64,000 nt of DNA from Cyrtodaria siliqua (GCA_037043455.1 JAWPHD010000298.1:248001-312000); one strand, 5' to 3'. Positions 33,865 to 46,470 are shown, counted from the stretch's first letter. The notes: generated by a model from the sequence alone, not told the origin. Numbers and translations are program-made.

Positions 33865-35203
33865 ACAAGAGCTGTCGGAGAACAGCGCAGCTCGACTATT
33901 CGATTTTTCAGAGAATAATAAATTTATAGCTATTATATACCAGTATATGAGTGGAGTGCGGGGTGGGGGTGTAGGAGAGGCGGAGTGGATGGTGGGTGGG
34001 AGTGGGGTTGGTGAGGGCAACATATATGTGTAAGAATTCACCAAAACAACACAGAAATATATAAAAAAAATAAGTTAAAAAAAAAAAATGTGTGGAGGTG
34101 GGTGGAAGGGTAGGAAGGAGCCCATGCCCCAATATGGGTGAAGTATGAATAAGATACATAATGCTATAAGAAATCCCAAACCAAAATTATAGATATATAC
34201 ATGCTCACATGCAAACCTAGATCTGCCTTTATTGCACATTTTATGAGCCATCACAATTTGGGTTCCATGGGAGCCCAGAATTTGCAGAAGACAAAATTAC
34301 TTATCCAACCCTTTTATACAACATACTATAAGGAAATCAATTCCAAAATTTAGTTCAGCTAGGACAAGAAATGTAAGAGATACAGACCTGTAAACACAGC
34401 TTACACGCAAAATTTGATGTGAAACAGACATATTTTAAGGGCTATCAGAATTTGGGTTCCATGGGAGCCTAAGGGTTACAGGAACCAAAATTACTTTAGC
34501 AGCCCTTAAGATAATGCTATAAGAAAGCAAATGGTCAAATTTGGTTGTGCTAGGGTAAGAATTGTAAGAGATATAGACTTTACAAGTCTATACATGCAAA
34601 ATTTGATGTGAAATGGGACACATTTTCTGGGCTATCATAATTTGGGTTCCATGCAGTGTATTAGCCAGCCAACCATGCAGCCGTCATTTGCACGGCCGTT
34701 TTTGAAAAATCGCGGCCAATATTTGGAGGAGTGGGTGGAGTAAAAAATAATCTTTTTTTCTGTGTTAAACAACACTTCCAAACACTTATTGTCTCCATAT
34801 TGTATACATTTATAGAAGAAAGATGATCTAAAATGCACCTTTATAACCTTTATCTGTGAAAATAAATTACCCCAGAGACACCTACTTGTCGCAAATTGGC
34901 GCGTAACGCGTGTAAGCAAATTGTTTTGCACACCCTGTTCGCATATTTGCACACCATATTCTTGAATTTCTGCCTAATACACTGGTTCCATGGGAGCCCA
35001 TGGGTTACAGGAACCAAAATTGCTTATGGCAGCCCTTAAGATAATGCTATAAGGAAGCCCATGGCCAAATTTGGTTGTGCTAGGATAAGAAATGTAACAG
35101 ATATAGACTTGTAAACACAGCTTACAGGCAAACCTGGATGTGGTACGCCGACCCCGGGGTGATTACATAAGCTCTCTTATTCTTCGAATAGTCGAGCTAA
35201 TAA
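33865..35203 (+). mobile_element. Non-autonomous element with inverted ends and ~186-bp repeats
   Basis: Begins 'aacaagagctgtcggagaac' and 'agctcgactattcga', and ends 'tcttcgaatagtcgagct', so the ends are inverted repeats (AGCTCGACTATTCGA). The interior has three or four units marked by 'aatttgggttccatgggagc' near 34256, 34447 and 34984. One unit is split by the insertion at 34654-34984. Same family as 6335-7390. Confidence 0.8.
34654..34984. mobile_element. 331-bp hAT-like MITE with 8-bp target duplication
   Basis: The left end CAGTGTATTAGCCAG and the reverse complement of the right end, CAGTGTATTAGGCAG, differ at one position. GTTCCATG flanks it exactly at 34646-34653 and 34985-34992. Removing it restores 'tttgggttccatgggagcc', the phrase seen in neighbouring units. 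The 8-bp duplication and CAG-type ends fit hAT. No transposase is encoded. Confidence 0.92.
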
Positions 35204-35310
35204 AATGAGTTATAATTCTGCAACAAGAAATCACATATTTATAGTGGGTATCACAACTTATTTTTTAAAATATGTTGGTCAGTTTCATTCAGTTCCATTA
35301 TTACCAGAAC

Positions 35311-35480
35311 AGTGTATAATATGGTTATAGGGTGTGGCTCTCAACAGTTTCCAAGTTATGACCCTGGGGCTATGTCCCCAGGGGTGGGAACAGACCAGGA
35401 GTTGATGTTGTATAGACATGGTTTAGGTTGGGATCTCAAAAGTTTCCAAGTTATGACCGAGTTTCCAAAAATACAACGTT
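35311..35480 (+). repeat. Outlying unit of the 33250-33712 repeat
   Basis: Contains 'atggttatagggtgtggctc' and 'caacagtttccaagttatga', matching the first unit of the array 2 kb upstream. Confidence 0.85.
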
Positions 35481-36020
35481 CCGTTTATGAACTTTTGGTA
35501 ATGATATAAAGGCCTACCAACTCTCACCAGTACTGCCTAAAAATCAAATGGAAGACCCTTTGTATGCTACATGCTGTCATATTTTTAAACTTCAGTTTAT
35601 TTGAACAAATACAGTGGTCTAGGAACGTCCCAGATATTGGGGTTCAGAAACTGCTTTGCTTGTTATCATGGTATTTAAATTTTTTATTACAACATTCAAA
35701 ATAAACTTTTAATATAAAAACAAAAATATTATATTTTTATTAATTATTGATTTAATTCCTCAGGGTATTAGATATATACCAAGTCTCTTCTTTTCAAATT
35801 ACATTTTAAAAAATTGATACGTGAAGTGGTGACCACCATGCTTCCCGCACCCACCCACATTTGCATCCTTATAAAAAATCCAGGGAAAGCCCTGGTTCTG
35901 GTTCTACCCAAGAGTAAGTGGATGGTCTGCCTCAACACAAAATGTTGGGCCCTTATAAGTTGGGAAAGGTCCACTGATTCTAAAAGTTGTGGGCCCTTTG
36001 GCCCCTTTAATAAAAAAGTT
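35481..36020. other. No gene recognised
   Basis: No supportable gene. The open frames near 35768-36029 overlap on opposite strands and have no family resemblance. Confidence 0.45.
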
Positions 36021-36029
36021 AGTGTCTAA

Positions 36030-36180
36030 CCCTGGATATCGGTAGAGCATCCGCTTCACATGCAAGGGGTCCACAGTTCAAACTCGCTGAGTGCCTACAT
36101 ATTTATGTGTAATTTTCCAATTACAATGGGACCCGTGTTCGAGTCCCGTACCAGCCACACCTTTTCTCCTTGGTTTACTT
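36030..36180 (+). mobile_element. Possible tRNA-derived SINE fragment
   Basis: 'ggtagagcatccgcttcac' followed by 'ccacagttcaaactcg', and later 'gtgttcgagtcccgtacc', resemble tRNA D-arm and T-arm sequence. The stems are poor, so this is at best a decayed tRNA-derived repeat. Confidence 0.35.
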
Positions 36181-36546
36181 CATTGGCAACGAGGATAATT
36201 CAGTGAAAGCATGGGATAGTGGCACCAGGTGATTTAAAAAGTAAAAGGGGCAGGGGTGTGCTGATATTTTCTACACGGTTGTTTGCTTAACCGGTAAAGG
36301 ACTCACCCTGTAAGCGAGTGGTTCCAGCACGTTTCCCCCTAGTGCATACAATACACGTCTGCGAACGGCAATTTTGATATGTGCCATCCTTCGTGTCTAG
36401 GGTGCATCTATAAACGTCCGAAAGTAAAAAAAGAACACAAAGACATCAATTTCAAATAAATGAGACTAGTTTTCCCCTCGGCCCTTGCCTTGGTTTACTT
36501 CAAACTTCGAAGTCAAACTCTGTCGAAAAATGCGACCTGAAATCGT

Positions 36547-37456
36547 GGGGCATACTCTGCCTACTTTATTAACATTATGACCCATAGTTCTATGGTAGGT
36601 ACAGAACACTACACTAAATTATGTTTGAGTTTACCTGCTTGAAGTTGTTGTGTTTTTGTTTTTTTATAAAAGAGCGCCAGAGCAGACAACCGGATGTTGT
36701 TATACTTTCGGCCCAAGTAATTTCAACCTTATGTGTTTCGGTCCGAGTCATTTCGAATACAGTCTATCTATCTATCTTCCTTTAATGCCAAACCCCTGCT
36801 GGGGACCTAGGCATGTATTTTAAAAATATATATAAAAGAAATTTAAGAAAAACATTGAAGTTTTTGGATGTTAGGTTTAAAAATAAAAACAAACATTGAA
36901 TTTATGGTGAGATATGTTTAATTCTGCTGACTGCAGAATTGAACTGTTCTATATTGGGTAATATAGGGATGTCAGGAGCTAATGAATTCCAGTGGAAGAC
37001 TGGGGCATACTCTGCCTACTTTATTAACATTATGACCCATAGTTCTATGGTAGGTACAGAACACTACACTAAATTATGTTTGAGTTTATCTGCTTGAAGT
37101 TGTTGTGTTTTTGTTTTTTATAAAAGAGCGCCAGAGCAGACAACCGGATGTTGTTATACTTTCGGCCCAAGTAATTTCAACCTTAAATGTTTCGGTCCGA
37201 GTCATTTCGAATACAGTCTATCTATCTACCTTCCTTTAATGCCAAACCCCTGCTGGGGACCTAGGCATGTATTTTAAAAATATATATAAAAGAAATTTAA
37301 GAAAAACATTGAAGTTTTTGGATGTTAGGTTTAAAAATAAAAACAAACATTGAATTTATGGTGAGATATGTTCAATTCTGCTGACTGCAGAATTGAACTG
37401 TTCTATATTGGGTAATATAGGGATGTCAGGAGCTAATGAATTCCAGTGGAAGACTG
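36547..37456. repeat. 455-bp recent tandem duplication
   Basis: 36547-37001 and 37002-37456 are almost identical, with differences at only a few positions (such as acctgc/atctgc and ctatctt/ctacctt). Each copy includes LINE 3'-end sequence on the minus strand. Confidence 0.95.
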
Positions 37457-37592
37457 TTCTGGGGAAAAAGGAGAATTTGTAGTAGTCAGCGGTTGCGTCA
37501 ATTAATTTGAAAGCAAGCGAGTGTGAATGTCGGGATTGTCTGTTCGTCAGTGTCATGTAGTCGTGTTGTATTCCCCAATTTTCATTGATCAT
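37356..37592 (-). pseudogene. LINE reverse transcriptase C-terminal end
   Basis: A 78-residue frame with FFPRTVFHWNSLAPDI and IEQFNSAVSRI, the typical last segment of jockey/CR1-type LINE polyproteins. Upstream coding is missing. It sits opposite to, and close to, the RT fragment at 37745-38360. Confidence 0.75.
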
Positions 37593-37705
37593 TTTGACTT
37601 TAAACCTGCTTGAATACCATTAAATAACATTTTGATTTTAATTTTATCGTCTTATTCTACCATAAGTTTAAATATATTATTGGTGCATTATTATCAACAC
37701 TTAAT
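37583..37705. repeat. Partial copy of the TTAA MITE interior
   Basis: 'tcattttgactttaaacctg' and 'aagtttaaatatattattgg' match the middle of 23379-23693. Neither terminal repeat is present. Confidence 0.7.
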
Positions 37706-37722
37706 AATATCAGGACCCGTCT

Positions 37723-38360
37723 ATGTATAATATCAGGACCTGTTTAAATACACATCACATTGCAGAGCCTGGACAGTCAACCTCTAAAAGTAAACTCTCA
37801 ACTAAGAGGCTGTACTCACTTATTAAAAACGCTAAACAAGACTCACAAAGTACATCACCACTTAAAGACCCAGTCACAGGAAACTTAAAAACAAACAACA
37901 CTGACAAGGCAACTATATTAAATAACCAGTTCCAATCAGTCTTTTCTAAAACTCCTCCGCTTTCTTTGAAACAGTCATGTCTTATAAACCTGAGATACTT
38001 AAACCCACTAAAATACTGTAAATTTCCACAGTCCAAGAATATTAACGTCACAATACCTGGAGTATTAAAATTGTTGGCAAACCTAAAAGCTGATAAAGCT
38101 GCTGGACCCGACCAGATCAAGCCCGTTGTTCTCAAAGAGCTGAGAAATCAGATAGCAGATATAATTACCATCATTTTTAACAAATCTCTGTCCACAGGTA
38201 CTGTTCCAAGCGACTGGACCAAGTCCAATGTATGCACCCTATTCAAGAAAGGCGACTCCAGTGAACCATCAAACTACCGACCAATATCCCTTACTTGCAT
38301 TCTATGTAAAACTCTGGAGCACATTGTAGCTTCTAACCTTTCCTCACACTTCAGAGAACA
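37723..38360 (+). pseudogene. Truncated LINE reverse transcriptase (N-terminal RT motifs)
   Basis: An open frame with KLSTKRLYSLIKNAK, then LKADKAAGPDQIKP, then VPSDWTKSNVCTLFKKGDSS and NYRPISLTCILCKTLEHIV. These are the first RT blocks of a jockey/CR1-like non-LTR retrotransposon. Similarity stops near 38360, before the catalytic YADD box, and the frame then runs into AT-rich sequence. The endonuclease is absent. Confidence 0.85.
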
Positions 38361-38439
38361 TACTGAAAGTTTTTCTATTTTCAGAAATTTTATTTTCTAC
38401 ATTATTTTTTTTAGTTATATGTGCTTGTGTTAATTTTAA

Positions 38440-38950
38440 TTTTAATTATGACTTTCTTCTCGTCCCATAGTACTGCAGTGCATTTTACATGCCATGCATG
38501 TTTTTTGTCAACTCTTATTGGGTAAAATATATGTACTTAATATAAATAAATAAAGAACATTAAATCTATCATACTCTCTCAAAACAAAGAAAAAACGGGG
38601 TTATCTACCTTAGTTAGGCAAACGAGATGAGGCTGCTTTTTCCTTTTCGAACAGAATCTCTTTTTTTTTTATTTAGTCATTCTGGCCAAGGGTTTTGAAA
38701 AGGAGTTTTTCAAAAATCCTTGTTCTGGCTTACTTTTTGGGTCGAGATATTCACAAGATTCTAACAAATATTACGTACCCACATCAAATAGTCTTATATG
38801 TTTTGTTTTTGTTCTATTGAAATAATTACTTTTTTTTTTATAAATGCTTAATTTGAATGCTATGTTTTATTATTAAATATTTTGAAATTGTCTTAATTAT
38901 TGTCTTAACACTTAAATGCTATTTTATACAAAGTAGGCATTTTGTTTAAC
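38440..38950. other. AT-rich spacer
   Basis: No coding frame or recognisable repeat. Confidence 0.5.
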
Positions 38951-38959
38951 TGTTAACTG

Positions 38960-39475
38960 AATACTATGTTTTGTAAGGACAAAAGCGAAATGGATAAATG
39001 AAGGTGAAACTATTTCAAATTATTTCTGCAGTCTAGAAAGTAGAAATTATGTTTCAAAATACATGAATCCTTTGATATCTACTTCTGGGAAGGCTTTAAA
39101 AACACCAAATGAAATTTTAAATGAAACAAGATCACATTTTAAAACATTAAACGAAGCTAAAGAAATAGAACATGTTAATTTGGATGAATTATTAAAATGT
39201 TTCAAAATACCAAATATAAATTAACATTTAAAACAATCAATAGAAGGAGCAATTACTTGCAGATATGCTTCAAAGTCTTAAACGGATGTCGAATAACACG
39301 AGTCCTGGTAACGACGGATTTACAGTTGAGTTCAATAAATTCTTCTGGGGTGATATTGGTCATTTTTTAGTTAGATCAATTAATTACGCCTATTCAAGGG
39401 GTGAACTCTCTATTACACAAAAACAAGATGTAATTGCATGCATACCAAAGGGTTATACGGGTAAGATATAATTAA
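38960..39475 (+). pseudogene. L1/Tx1-like LINE fragment before and into RT
   Basis: Translation gives KAKWINEGE and YFCSLESRNYVSKYM (pre-RT block), a stop near 39223, then SPGNDGFTVEFNKFFWGDIG and ITQKQDVIACIPKG (first RT blocks). These are characteristic of L1-type elements. Stops and frame changes show it is dead; traces continue to about 39600. Confidence 0.8.
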
Positions 39476-39756
39476 ACAATTGGAGACTATTTATCTATTA
39501 AATTCTCTTATAAACTAGCTTCATCATCCATAGCTTTTAGACTTAAACATGTTTTGTGCACTATTATTCATGAAGATCAAACTGTTTTTTACCAGGTAGA
39601 TTCATGTAAATAAATATACGACTTTTGTATGACATTTTATTCTACGCGGAAAATATTGCTTTTGATACTGTATCATGGTCCTTCATGTTCAAGGTTTTCC
39701 ATTTCGTACCTTCGATTATAATTTGTAATATCTTACTACTGAATCCTGTGTTAGTG

Positions 39757-40020
39757 CATACGCAAAATTCCGTTGTGGTGTAGCACCGATTTGCATTGAA
39801 ACAGGACGTTATGAACGCTTACCTATTGATGAGAGAAAATGTTTGCATTGTATTAATACAATTGTAGATGAAGAGCATGTGTTAATTAATGCCCATTGTA
39901 TGAGGATATCAGACAGGAGTACTTTGCAAACCTTTATGTTGATAATTCTGATCTAAGGTATAAACCGAATTCTGAGAAACTGCATGTTATATTAAGTTGT
40001 AAAGATAATAGGTTAATCCG
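39757..40020 (+). pseudogene. LINE C-terminal zinc-knuckle fragment
   Basis: The frame reads KFRCGVAPICIETGRYERLP, then ERKCLHCINTIVDEEHVLINAHC. The CxxC…H…C pattern is the usual end of some LINE polyproteins. It is out of register with the L1 fragment before it. Confidence 0.7.
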
Positions 40021-40500
40021 AACGTCAGCCAAAATCTGATGTGATATACTGAAGAAGAGAAGAGATCATTTATATAAATGATTATACGATTGATTGTACA
40101 TATAGACTTACATTTTTTACACACTTACATTATATTTTTAAATATCTAAAACGTTTTACCATAACAGATAATTTTAGTTAAATATTGATCGAAAGCTGTT
40201 TCATGTTACGTTTTATATTGATAATGTATGTGTATAATAGGTAAATTCATCTTGAAATAGTCTCTCATAGCTCTATATAGAGCCTCTCTTATTTGTTCAT
40301 TTACACTTTTGAATATGGTTTTAATATTTGTAATCGTAATTTGTATATATGAAGGTAAGAATTACATAAAATATATGTTATGTTATGTTATTGTAAATTG
40401 ATACATGTCAGAATGGTTCTACTTGTTGTCGTCAGGGCGACCTGTGATTCTTTGTGCCGAAGCATTAGCGATATTACTAAGAACCAATCCAAATATCACA
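40021..40500. other. AT-rich spacer
   Basis: No supportable feature. Confidence 0.45.
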
Positions 40501-40540
40501 GGTGTTAATATAGATGACAAAGAATATTTAGTTTCACAAT

Positions 40541-41590
40541 ATGCAGCTAAATCCTTCAGCGGATAAAATCAAATTAATTCAACACTTTTTTTACAAATTC
40601 CTTTGGAATAACTCGAGAGACAAAATAAAAAGAAATACCATCAAGCCTATGACTATGGTTTGTTTGTTTGTTTCTATGGCGGACTTAGAATGGTTAACTA
40701 CCTGCTTTAAAATAACATGGATCCGTCGATTATCTCAGACCGAAACTAAATATAGTCACCTAGTGAAAACTCTCTGTCCAATTATTATTAATATATATAA
40801 ATTCGACACAGATTACATTAAACTGAATTTAAATAGAATACATAATCCTTTTTGGAAGGATGTTCTAATTAGTACAAACGTTTTGCGGATCAAGTTAAAA
40901 CAAGATCTTGGCAACAGTTACACTCAGTTAGCATATGACATAACCCGGGTATTAAGGTCGGAGTTTCTAGTGTGTTTCAGAGAAGATGGTATGCAGGAGA
41001 AATAATTGTTATCAAAGACATTCTTAACAAAAATGGAAATCTTTATTCATATATAGAATTTAACGAACACTATAATATACAGTCAAACTTTTTTGAATAA
41101 GAAGGCATTATAACTTCTATCAGTATTTATTTGGCTAAATTGCACATTGTGCATCTAGCCTCTAACAGCCTCTAACAGCCCACTAATCCTATCGTTGTTT
41201 CAAAAAAATGAGAAAGGCTGGATACAATGATTAGGAACAATATATATCCCAATTCATTAAGAAAATGGAAAAATGAAGTTATTAGTGATCCACATTTTGA
41301 ATTTGAAAGAGTATATGCCTTGCCTTATACAATTACAAAAGATCCCAAATTACCCTGCTTCCAATGTAGAATTAACCATAGGATCACCTATGATCAAAAA
41401 TAATTATTATTAATAATAATATGTGCAGCTTTTACAATAATGCACCTGAAACTATCCAACACCTCTTTTAGACATGTAGAATAGTGAAAGAATTCTGGTT
41501 AAAACTCAAAAATTATATTACAGAAAAATGCAACACAGCAATTGTAATCTGGACAGAAACAGATATTTTTATTTGGAAATATCTAGAAAT
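40541..41590 (+). pseudogene. L1-like LINE C-terminal fragment
   Basis: An open frame to 41005 reads KIKLIQHFFYKFLWNNSRDKIK, then LKITWIRRL-like FKITWIRRL, then HNPFWKDVL. After frame changes, the following sequence reads LRKWKNEVI, then CFQCRINHRI, then APETIQHLF and EFWLKLKNYI. This is the post-RT part of an L1-type element with multiple breaks. It ends where the next retroelement begins. Confidence 0.8.
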
Positions 41591-41624
41591 AATCTTGAGT
41601 TAAAGCATCATGCAACCCAAAGAA

Positions 41625-44451
41625 AGATAAAAATATCGGACAGGGAAAGCAGCATTCAAGGATGACAGTCAACAGCAAAACACAAAAACAAACACGGAAA
41701 CAGACAAACGAGAAGGCAAAAGTAATAAAATATGCAAGCGACATCACAAACACAAAAGGGTGGACAATAGGAACGGTCAGTGGTATCAAAGCCACTGGGG
41801 GTTTAAACCGGTTCTAGGGTGCACCAAACCTCACTGTCATCTCATTAGAACAGGACAGTGTAAATAAAGAAATCCCCGCCATGATATAATCTCTAACCAA
41901 CAAGGCAGCATCAATAGGCAATATAAGTAAAACGCAAATATGCTCGTGTAAATATAACACAAAAAAAACACAATAGCCTAGAAAGCCACAATGAAGGTAC
42001 TCAATGAGTTGATAGAAGCCAGAGCAACAAAACTAAACCATTAAGGGCACGACAAGAAAGATCATAGACAAACATCAAACGCCATCGTCCGATTGAGCTT
42101 TAGGTAGGCGTCATCATAGGGTCCACAGCCTGTCCAGTCATCGTACAATTCAAGAGGAAAGCATAGTGGCGAACTGTAAAAGGGTCCACCACCAAGCATG
42201 CAGTACGTTGCAAAATGATAGGGTCATAACCTCTTTTGATAAACTTTTTAACAAGTTTAACAAGGATAGTATGAAAGTGATCATGACCAAGAATCTTACG
42301 AAGTTTATAAATCACATCACCATAGAAGTCAGGTTGTGACAGTCCTTGTCGCAGAAGAGTCCTTAAATTACTGTTATATTTGGAAAGAATATCAGGGTTA
42401 CGATAATACAATTTTGCAAAGGTTTTACGAAGTTTATGGTAACGGTAACCCTGATTGAGTAGCTTTTTAGTTATACAAAGATTACGAATATTAAAGTCCT
42501 CAACTCTAGTATAAAGCTCTTGAAAAACGAATAAGTTGAGACACATACACCCCATACATAAGAAGTTGCTCGGGGAACATCCCCATCCAAGTGGGGATAA
42601 TTAACAATGTCAAAAATAAAATCATCTCTCTTGTCATAGATTTTGCTAATTATTTCACCAGATCTAAATCAAGAAAAGAAGCGTTATTATCAGATATATT
42701 GGCTTTGTTAAGCTGAAGTTCTTGATGATAAATAGTATTAACCATAGTTGGAAAGAAATGGTTGTCAATGTTCAATATGTCATCCAGATACAGAGAGATG
42801 TCATTAAAGGCTTCAATAAAATCTGCCTGGGTATCTGGTGAAAGACTCAACATGAAATCTCTTTCATAGCAAAATAAAAACAAATTTGCGACAAGTGGTG
42901 CACAGTTCGTACCCATAGGGATACCAACAATTTGTCTATAAACGGTGGTTCCATACATGAGGAAAATATTATCTAATAGGAAGATGAGTGCTTTACAAAC
43001 TTCATAGCAAGTCCACATAGTATAATCGCTAAACTGCCGTTAGTGAAAAACGCTTTAATATTATTACAGGCCAAACATGTAGTATTTTCTCTAGCGAAGG
43101 TTTTTTGAATAAGAGAAATTAGCTTGTCTTTGATAAGATGATGTGGTAAAGTAATATAAAAAGATCGGACAGGGAAAGTAGCATTCAAGGAGGACAGTCA
43201 ACCACAAAACACCGAAACAAACACGCAAACAGACAAACAAGAAGGCAAAAGTAATAATAAAAGCAAACGACATCACAAACACAAAAGGGTTGACAATAGG
43301 GATACCGCCTTGGAACGGTCACTGGCAACGTACGCCACTGGGGGTTTAAACCGGTTCTAGGGTGCACCAGACCTCACACTTACCCTACTGTCATCCCATT
43401 AAAACAGGACAGTGTAAATAAAGAAATCCCCGCCATGATATAATCTCTAACCAACAAGGCAGCATCAATAGGCAATATAAGTAAAACACAAATATGCTCG
43501 TGTAAATATAATACAAAAAAAACAATAGAATAGAAAGCCACAATGAAGGTACTCAATGACTTGGCAGAAGCTAGAGCAACAAGAGAATAAACCATTAAGG
43601 GCACGACAAGAAAGATAATAGACAAACATCAAACGCCACCGTTCCAATGGGCTTTAGGTAGGCGTCATCATAGGGTCCACAGCCTGTTCGGTCATCGTAC
43701 AATTAAAGAGGAAAGCATAATGGCGAACTGTAAAAGGGTCCACCACTAAGCATGCAGTACGTTGCAAAATGATAAGGTCATAACCTCTTTTGATAAACTT
43801 TTTAACAAGTTTAACAAAGATAGTATGAAAGTGATCATGACCATGAATCTTACGAAGTTTATAAATCACATCACCAAAGAAGTCAGGTTGTGATAGTCCT
43901 TGTCGCAGAAGAGTCCTTAAATTACTTCTATATTTGGAAAGAAGATCAGGGTTACGATAATAAAATTTTGCAAAGGTTTTACGAAGTTTATGGTAACGGT
44001 AACCCTGATAGAGAAGCTTTTTAGTTATACAAATATTTCGAATACTAAAGTCCTCAACTCGAGTACAAGCTCTTGAAAAACGAATAGGTTGAGACACATA
44101 CACCCCATAAGAAGTTGCTCGGGGGACATCCCCATCCAAGTGGGGGTAATTAACTATGTCAAAATTAAAATCATCTCTCTTGTCATAGATTTTGCTAATT
44201 ATTTCACCATTTTCAATCGAGAGATCTAAATCAAGAAAAGAAGCGTTATTATCAGATATATTAGCTTTATTAAGCTGAAGTTTTTTAGGATAAGTTGTAT
44301 ATAGTGTAATCATAAGTGCTTATAGATGAAACATGACGTTTATTGAAAATTTTATCAAGAACGTCTCCTGAATTTTTTATAGACCAAAACAAATTAATCC
44401 CAGAGTTTTCATAAGTTTTATCACAATATCGTTTAACGTGATCTTTAACGG
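41625..44451 (-). mobile_element. Penelope-like copy B, interrupted by copy C
   Basis: Copy B occupies 41625-43152 and 44296-44451 on the minus strand. The halves join at 'gatgatgtggtaaagt' and 'tgtatatagtg', a continuous phrase in copy A (18776-18802). The RT frame is broken several times (pieces at 42100-42555, 42650-43018, 42973-43188) and contains a small deletion near 44310. It is a pseudogene copy that served as target for a later insertion. Confidence 0.88.
43153..44291 (-). mobile_element. Penelope-like copy C, 5'-truncated, nested in copy B
   Basis: A 1139-bp insertion starting with the shared 3' terminus (aatataaaaagatcggac on the plus strand) and ending inside RT coding. AAGT occurs on both sides (43149-43152 and 44292-44295), consistent with a short target duplication. 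The RT C-terminal frame 43654-44290 is open and ends in the same DPMMTPT as copy A. Confidence 0.9.
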
Positions 44452-44849
44452 AAAGCTTTACATTTATCAAAACAAGATACGACGTCACATTCCACAGCTT
44501 AACCTTTTTAAATCGTATATTAAATCAGAAGTATAATATGTTACATCTATAAATGTAAGGAAAAAGAAAGCCTCCCCATGTATACAGTTTCTGAATATAA
44601 TATGCATTGGTCATTACTCTTTTATAAATAGCCTATTTTGCTTCCATAAACTTGATGCATATTACGTGTATTTTTTGTAAGGTTTGTAGAGTGATGGCCC
44701 ACCCTGACCCTCACAAACCTATGTCGGGGTGAATAAACGGACCACCATTAACTTGGTGATCGAAAAAACAAATTGGTACTATGTTTTGTCGGAAAAAGCT
44801 TAAGGCTTATGTTTATATTGTTTATATATAACCGACTGGAAATAAATCT

Positions 44850-44926
44850 TATCTTGTATTGTATTGTCTTGTCTTGTCTTGTCTTGTATTGTCTTGTCTT
44901 GTCTTGTCTTGTCTTGTCTTGTATTT
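44850..44926. repeat. TCTTG pentanucleotide microsatellite
   Basis: About 14 copies of a 5-bp unit (gtctt), with occasional gtatt variants. Confidence 0.97.
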
Positions 44927-45538
44927 GCTTTATACTATTCTTATAATTGCAAGTTTTGAATAAAAACTAACGGGAGGCCGTTTAAGTCTCCAAAGAGAAG
45001 GATATTACGCAGATCTTGTTATTTTTTTTTATCCACACATGTTTTTCTTCAACCAATGTCTTGCTAACGAAATATCTCGCTCTCGAAATTAACTGCGGCT
45101 AGCACACAGAAGAACATTTCAAAAACTTATAACCGTGTTCAAAGCTAAAGAAAAAACACAAAAAACATGTGCCTCACAATAGTGTTAGTAACGTGTACCT
45201 TCGTTTGAAAGAGACATCAGTAACTACAACTCTTGAGGAACTCTGATGACTACGTAACACCGATACGGAGAACAGAGTTATTTTTCAAATCATTTGTCCC
45301 GTCGTCTTTGGGGTAACCATGTTTGTGAATCAGTATCCTTACAGGCATTTAAATGTTGTCTTCACACTGTATTTGTATGGTATCCCACTGAAAGGCATTT
45401 ACATGTTGTCTTCTCAATGTATGTGTGGGGTGTCCAAATGTCCCATTATTTTATTTATGCGGTTAAAGACCACTTTTCTTAATTCATGCTCGTGCGGCAA
45501 CCTTAGTGATTTGTAATTAAACCATTTCCGCGTGTGAT
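44927..45538. other. No gene recognised
   Basis: Overlapping frames at 45294-45516 include a repeated 'ggcatttacatgttgtctt' phrase but no family resemblance. Confidence 0.45.
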
Positions 45539-45539
45539 T

Positions 45540-46140
45540 TGTCATGATCACTTTCATACTATCTTTGTTAAACTTGTTAAAATGTTTATCAATCTTTGAT
45601 CGTGCGATGACCGGATAGGCTGTGGACCCTATGATGACGTCTACCTAAAGCCCAAAAGGACGGTGACGTTTGATGTTTGTCTGCAGTCTTGTCTTGTCGT
45701 GCCCTCAATGGTTATTATATTGTTGCTCTGGCTTCTGCCAAGTCATTGAGTACCTTCTTTGTGGCTTTCCAGGCTATTGTGTTTTTGTATTTATATATAC
45801 ACGAGCATCTTTGTGTTTTACTTATATTGCCTATTAATGCTGACTTGTTGGTTAGAGAAAGAAAAAAGTTTATGGCAAGGATTTCTTTATTTACGCTGAC
45901 CCGTTTTACTGGGTTGACAGTAGGGTAAGTGTGAGGTTGTGTGCACCCTAGAACCTGGTTGAAACCCTCAGCGGCCTTTTTTGCCACTAACCGTTCCAAG
46001 GCGGTAGACCTATTGTTATACCTTTTGTGTTTGTGAAGTCTTATTTGGCCTATTATTCATCTTTAAATTTGTTCTTTGTTTCTGTGTGTGGTTGACTGTC
46101 GTCCTTGAATGCTGCTTTTCCTGTTCGATTTGTATATCTA
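45540..46140 (+). mobile_element. Penelope-like 3' fragment, plus strand
   Basis: Starts in the last RT codons ('cactttcatactatctttgt', 'gttaaacttgttaaaatg'). It continues through 'ggctgtggaccctatgatga' and the conserved tail to 'cttttcctgttcgatttg'. No catalytic region remains. Confidence 0.85.
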
Positions 46141-46144
46141 TATT

Positions 46145-46470
46145 TACAGAACCAGAAACAATCAGGTCTAAACATGAGCAAATGATAGAAAGCCACAAAG
46201 AAGGTACTCAGTGACGTGCCTTCTTGTTTGTCTGTTTGCGTGTTTATTTCTGTGTTTTGTGATTGACTGTCCTCCTTGAATGCTACTTTCCCTGTCCGAT
46301 CTTTTTCTATTTCTTTGGCAGAAGCCAGAGCAACAAGAGAATAAACCATTGAGGACACGACAAGAGAAGACTGCAGACAAACATCAAACATCATCAAACG
46401 TCATCGTCCTTTTGGGCTTTAGGTAGACGTCATCATAAGGTCCACAGCCTGTCCGATAAGTCTGCATATT
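46145..46470 (-). mobile_element. Penelope-like tail fragment with an inverted 3' end inside
   Basis: Minus-strand tail phrases at 46180-46216 and 46310-46460 are separated at ~46217-46305 by a plus-oriented 3' end ('gcctt cttgtttgtctg' to 'tccctgtccgatc'). A small nested or rearranged copy is the simplest reading. Confidence 0.75.

Noticed and set aside
36030..36130. Functional tRNA
   Set aside because: Only D-arm and T-arm fragments are visible; the stems do not close.
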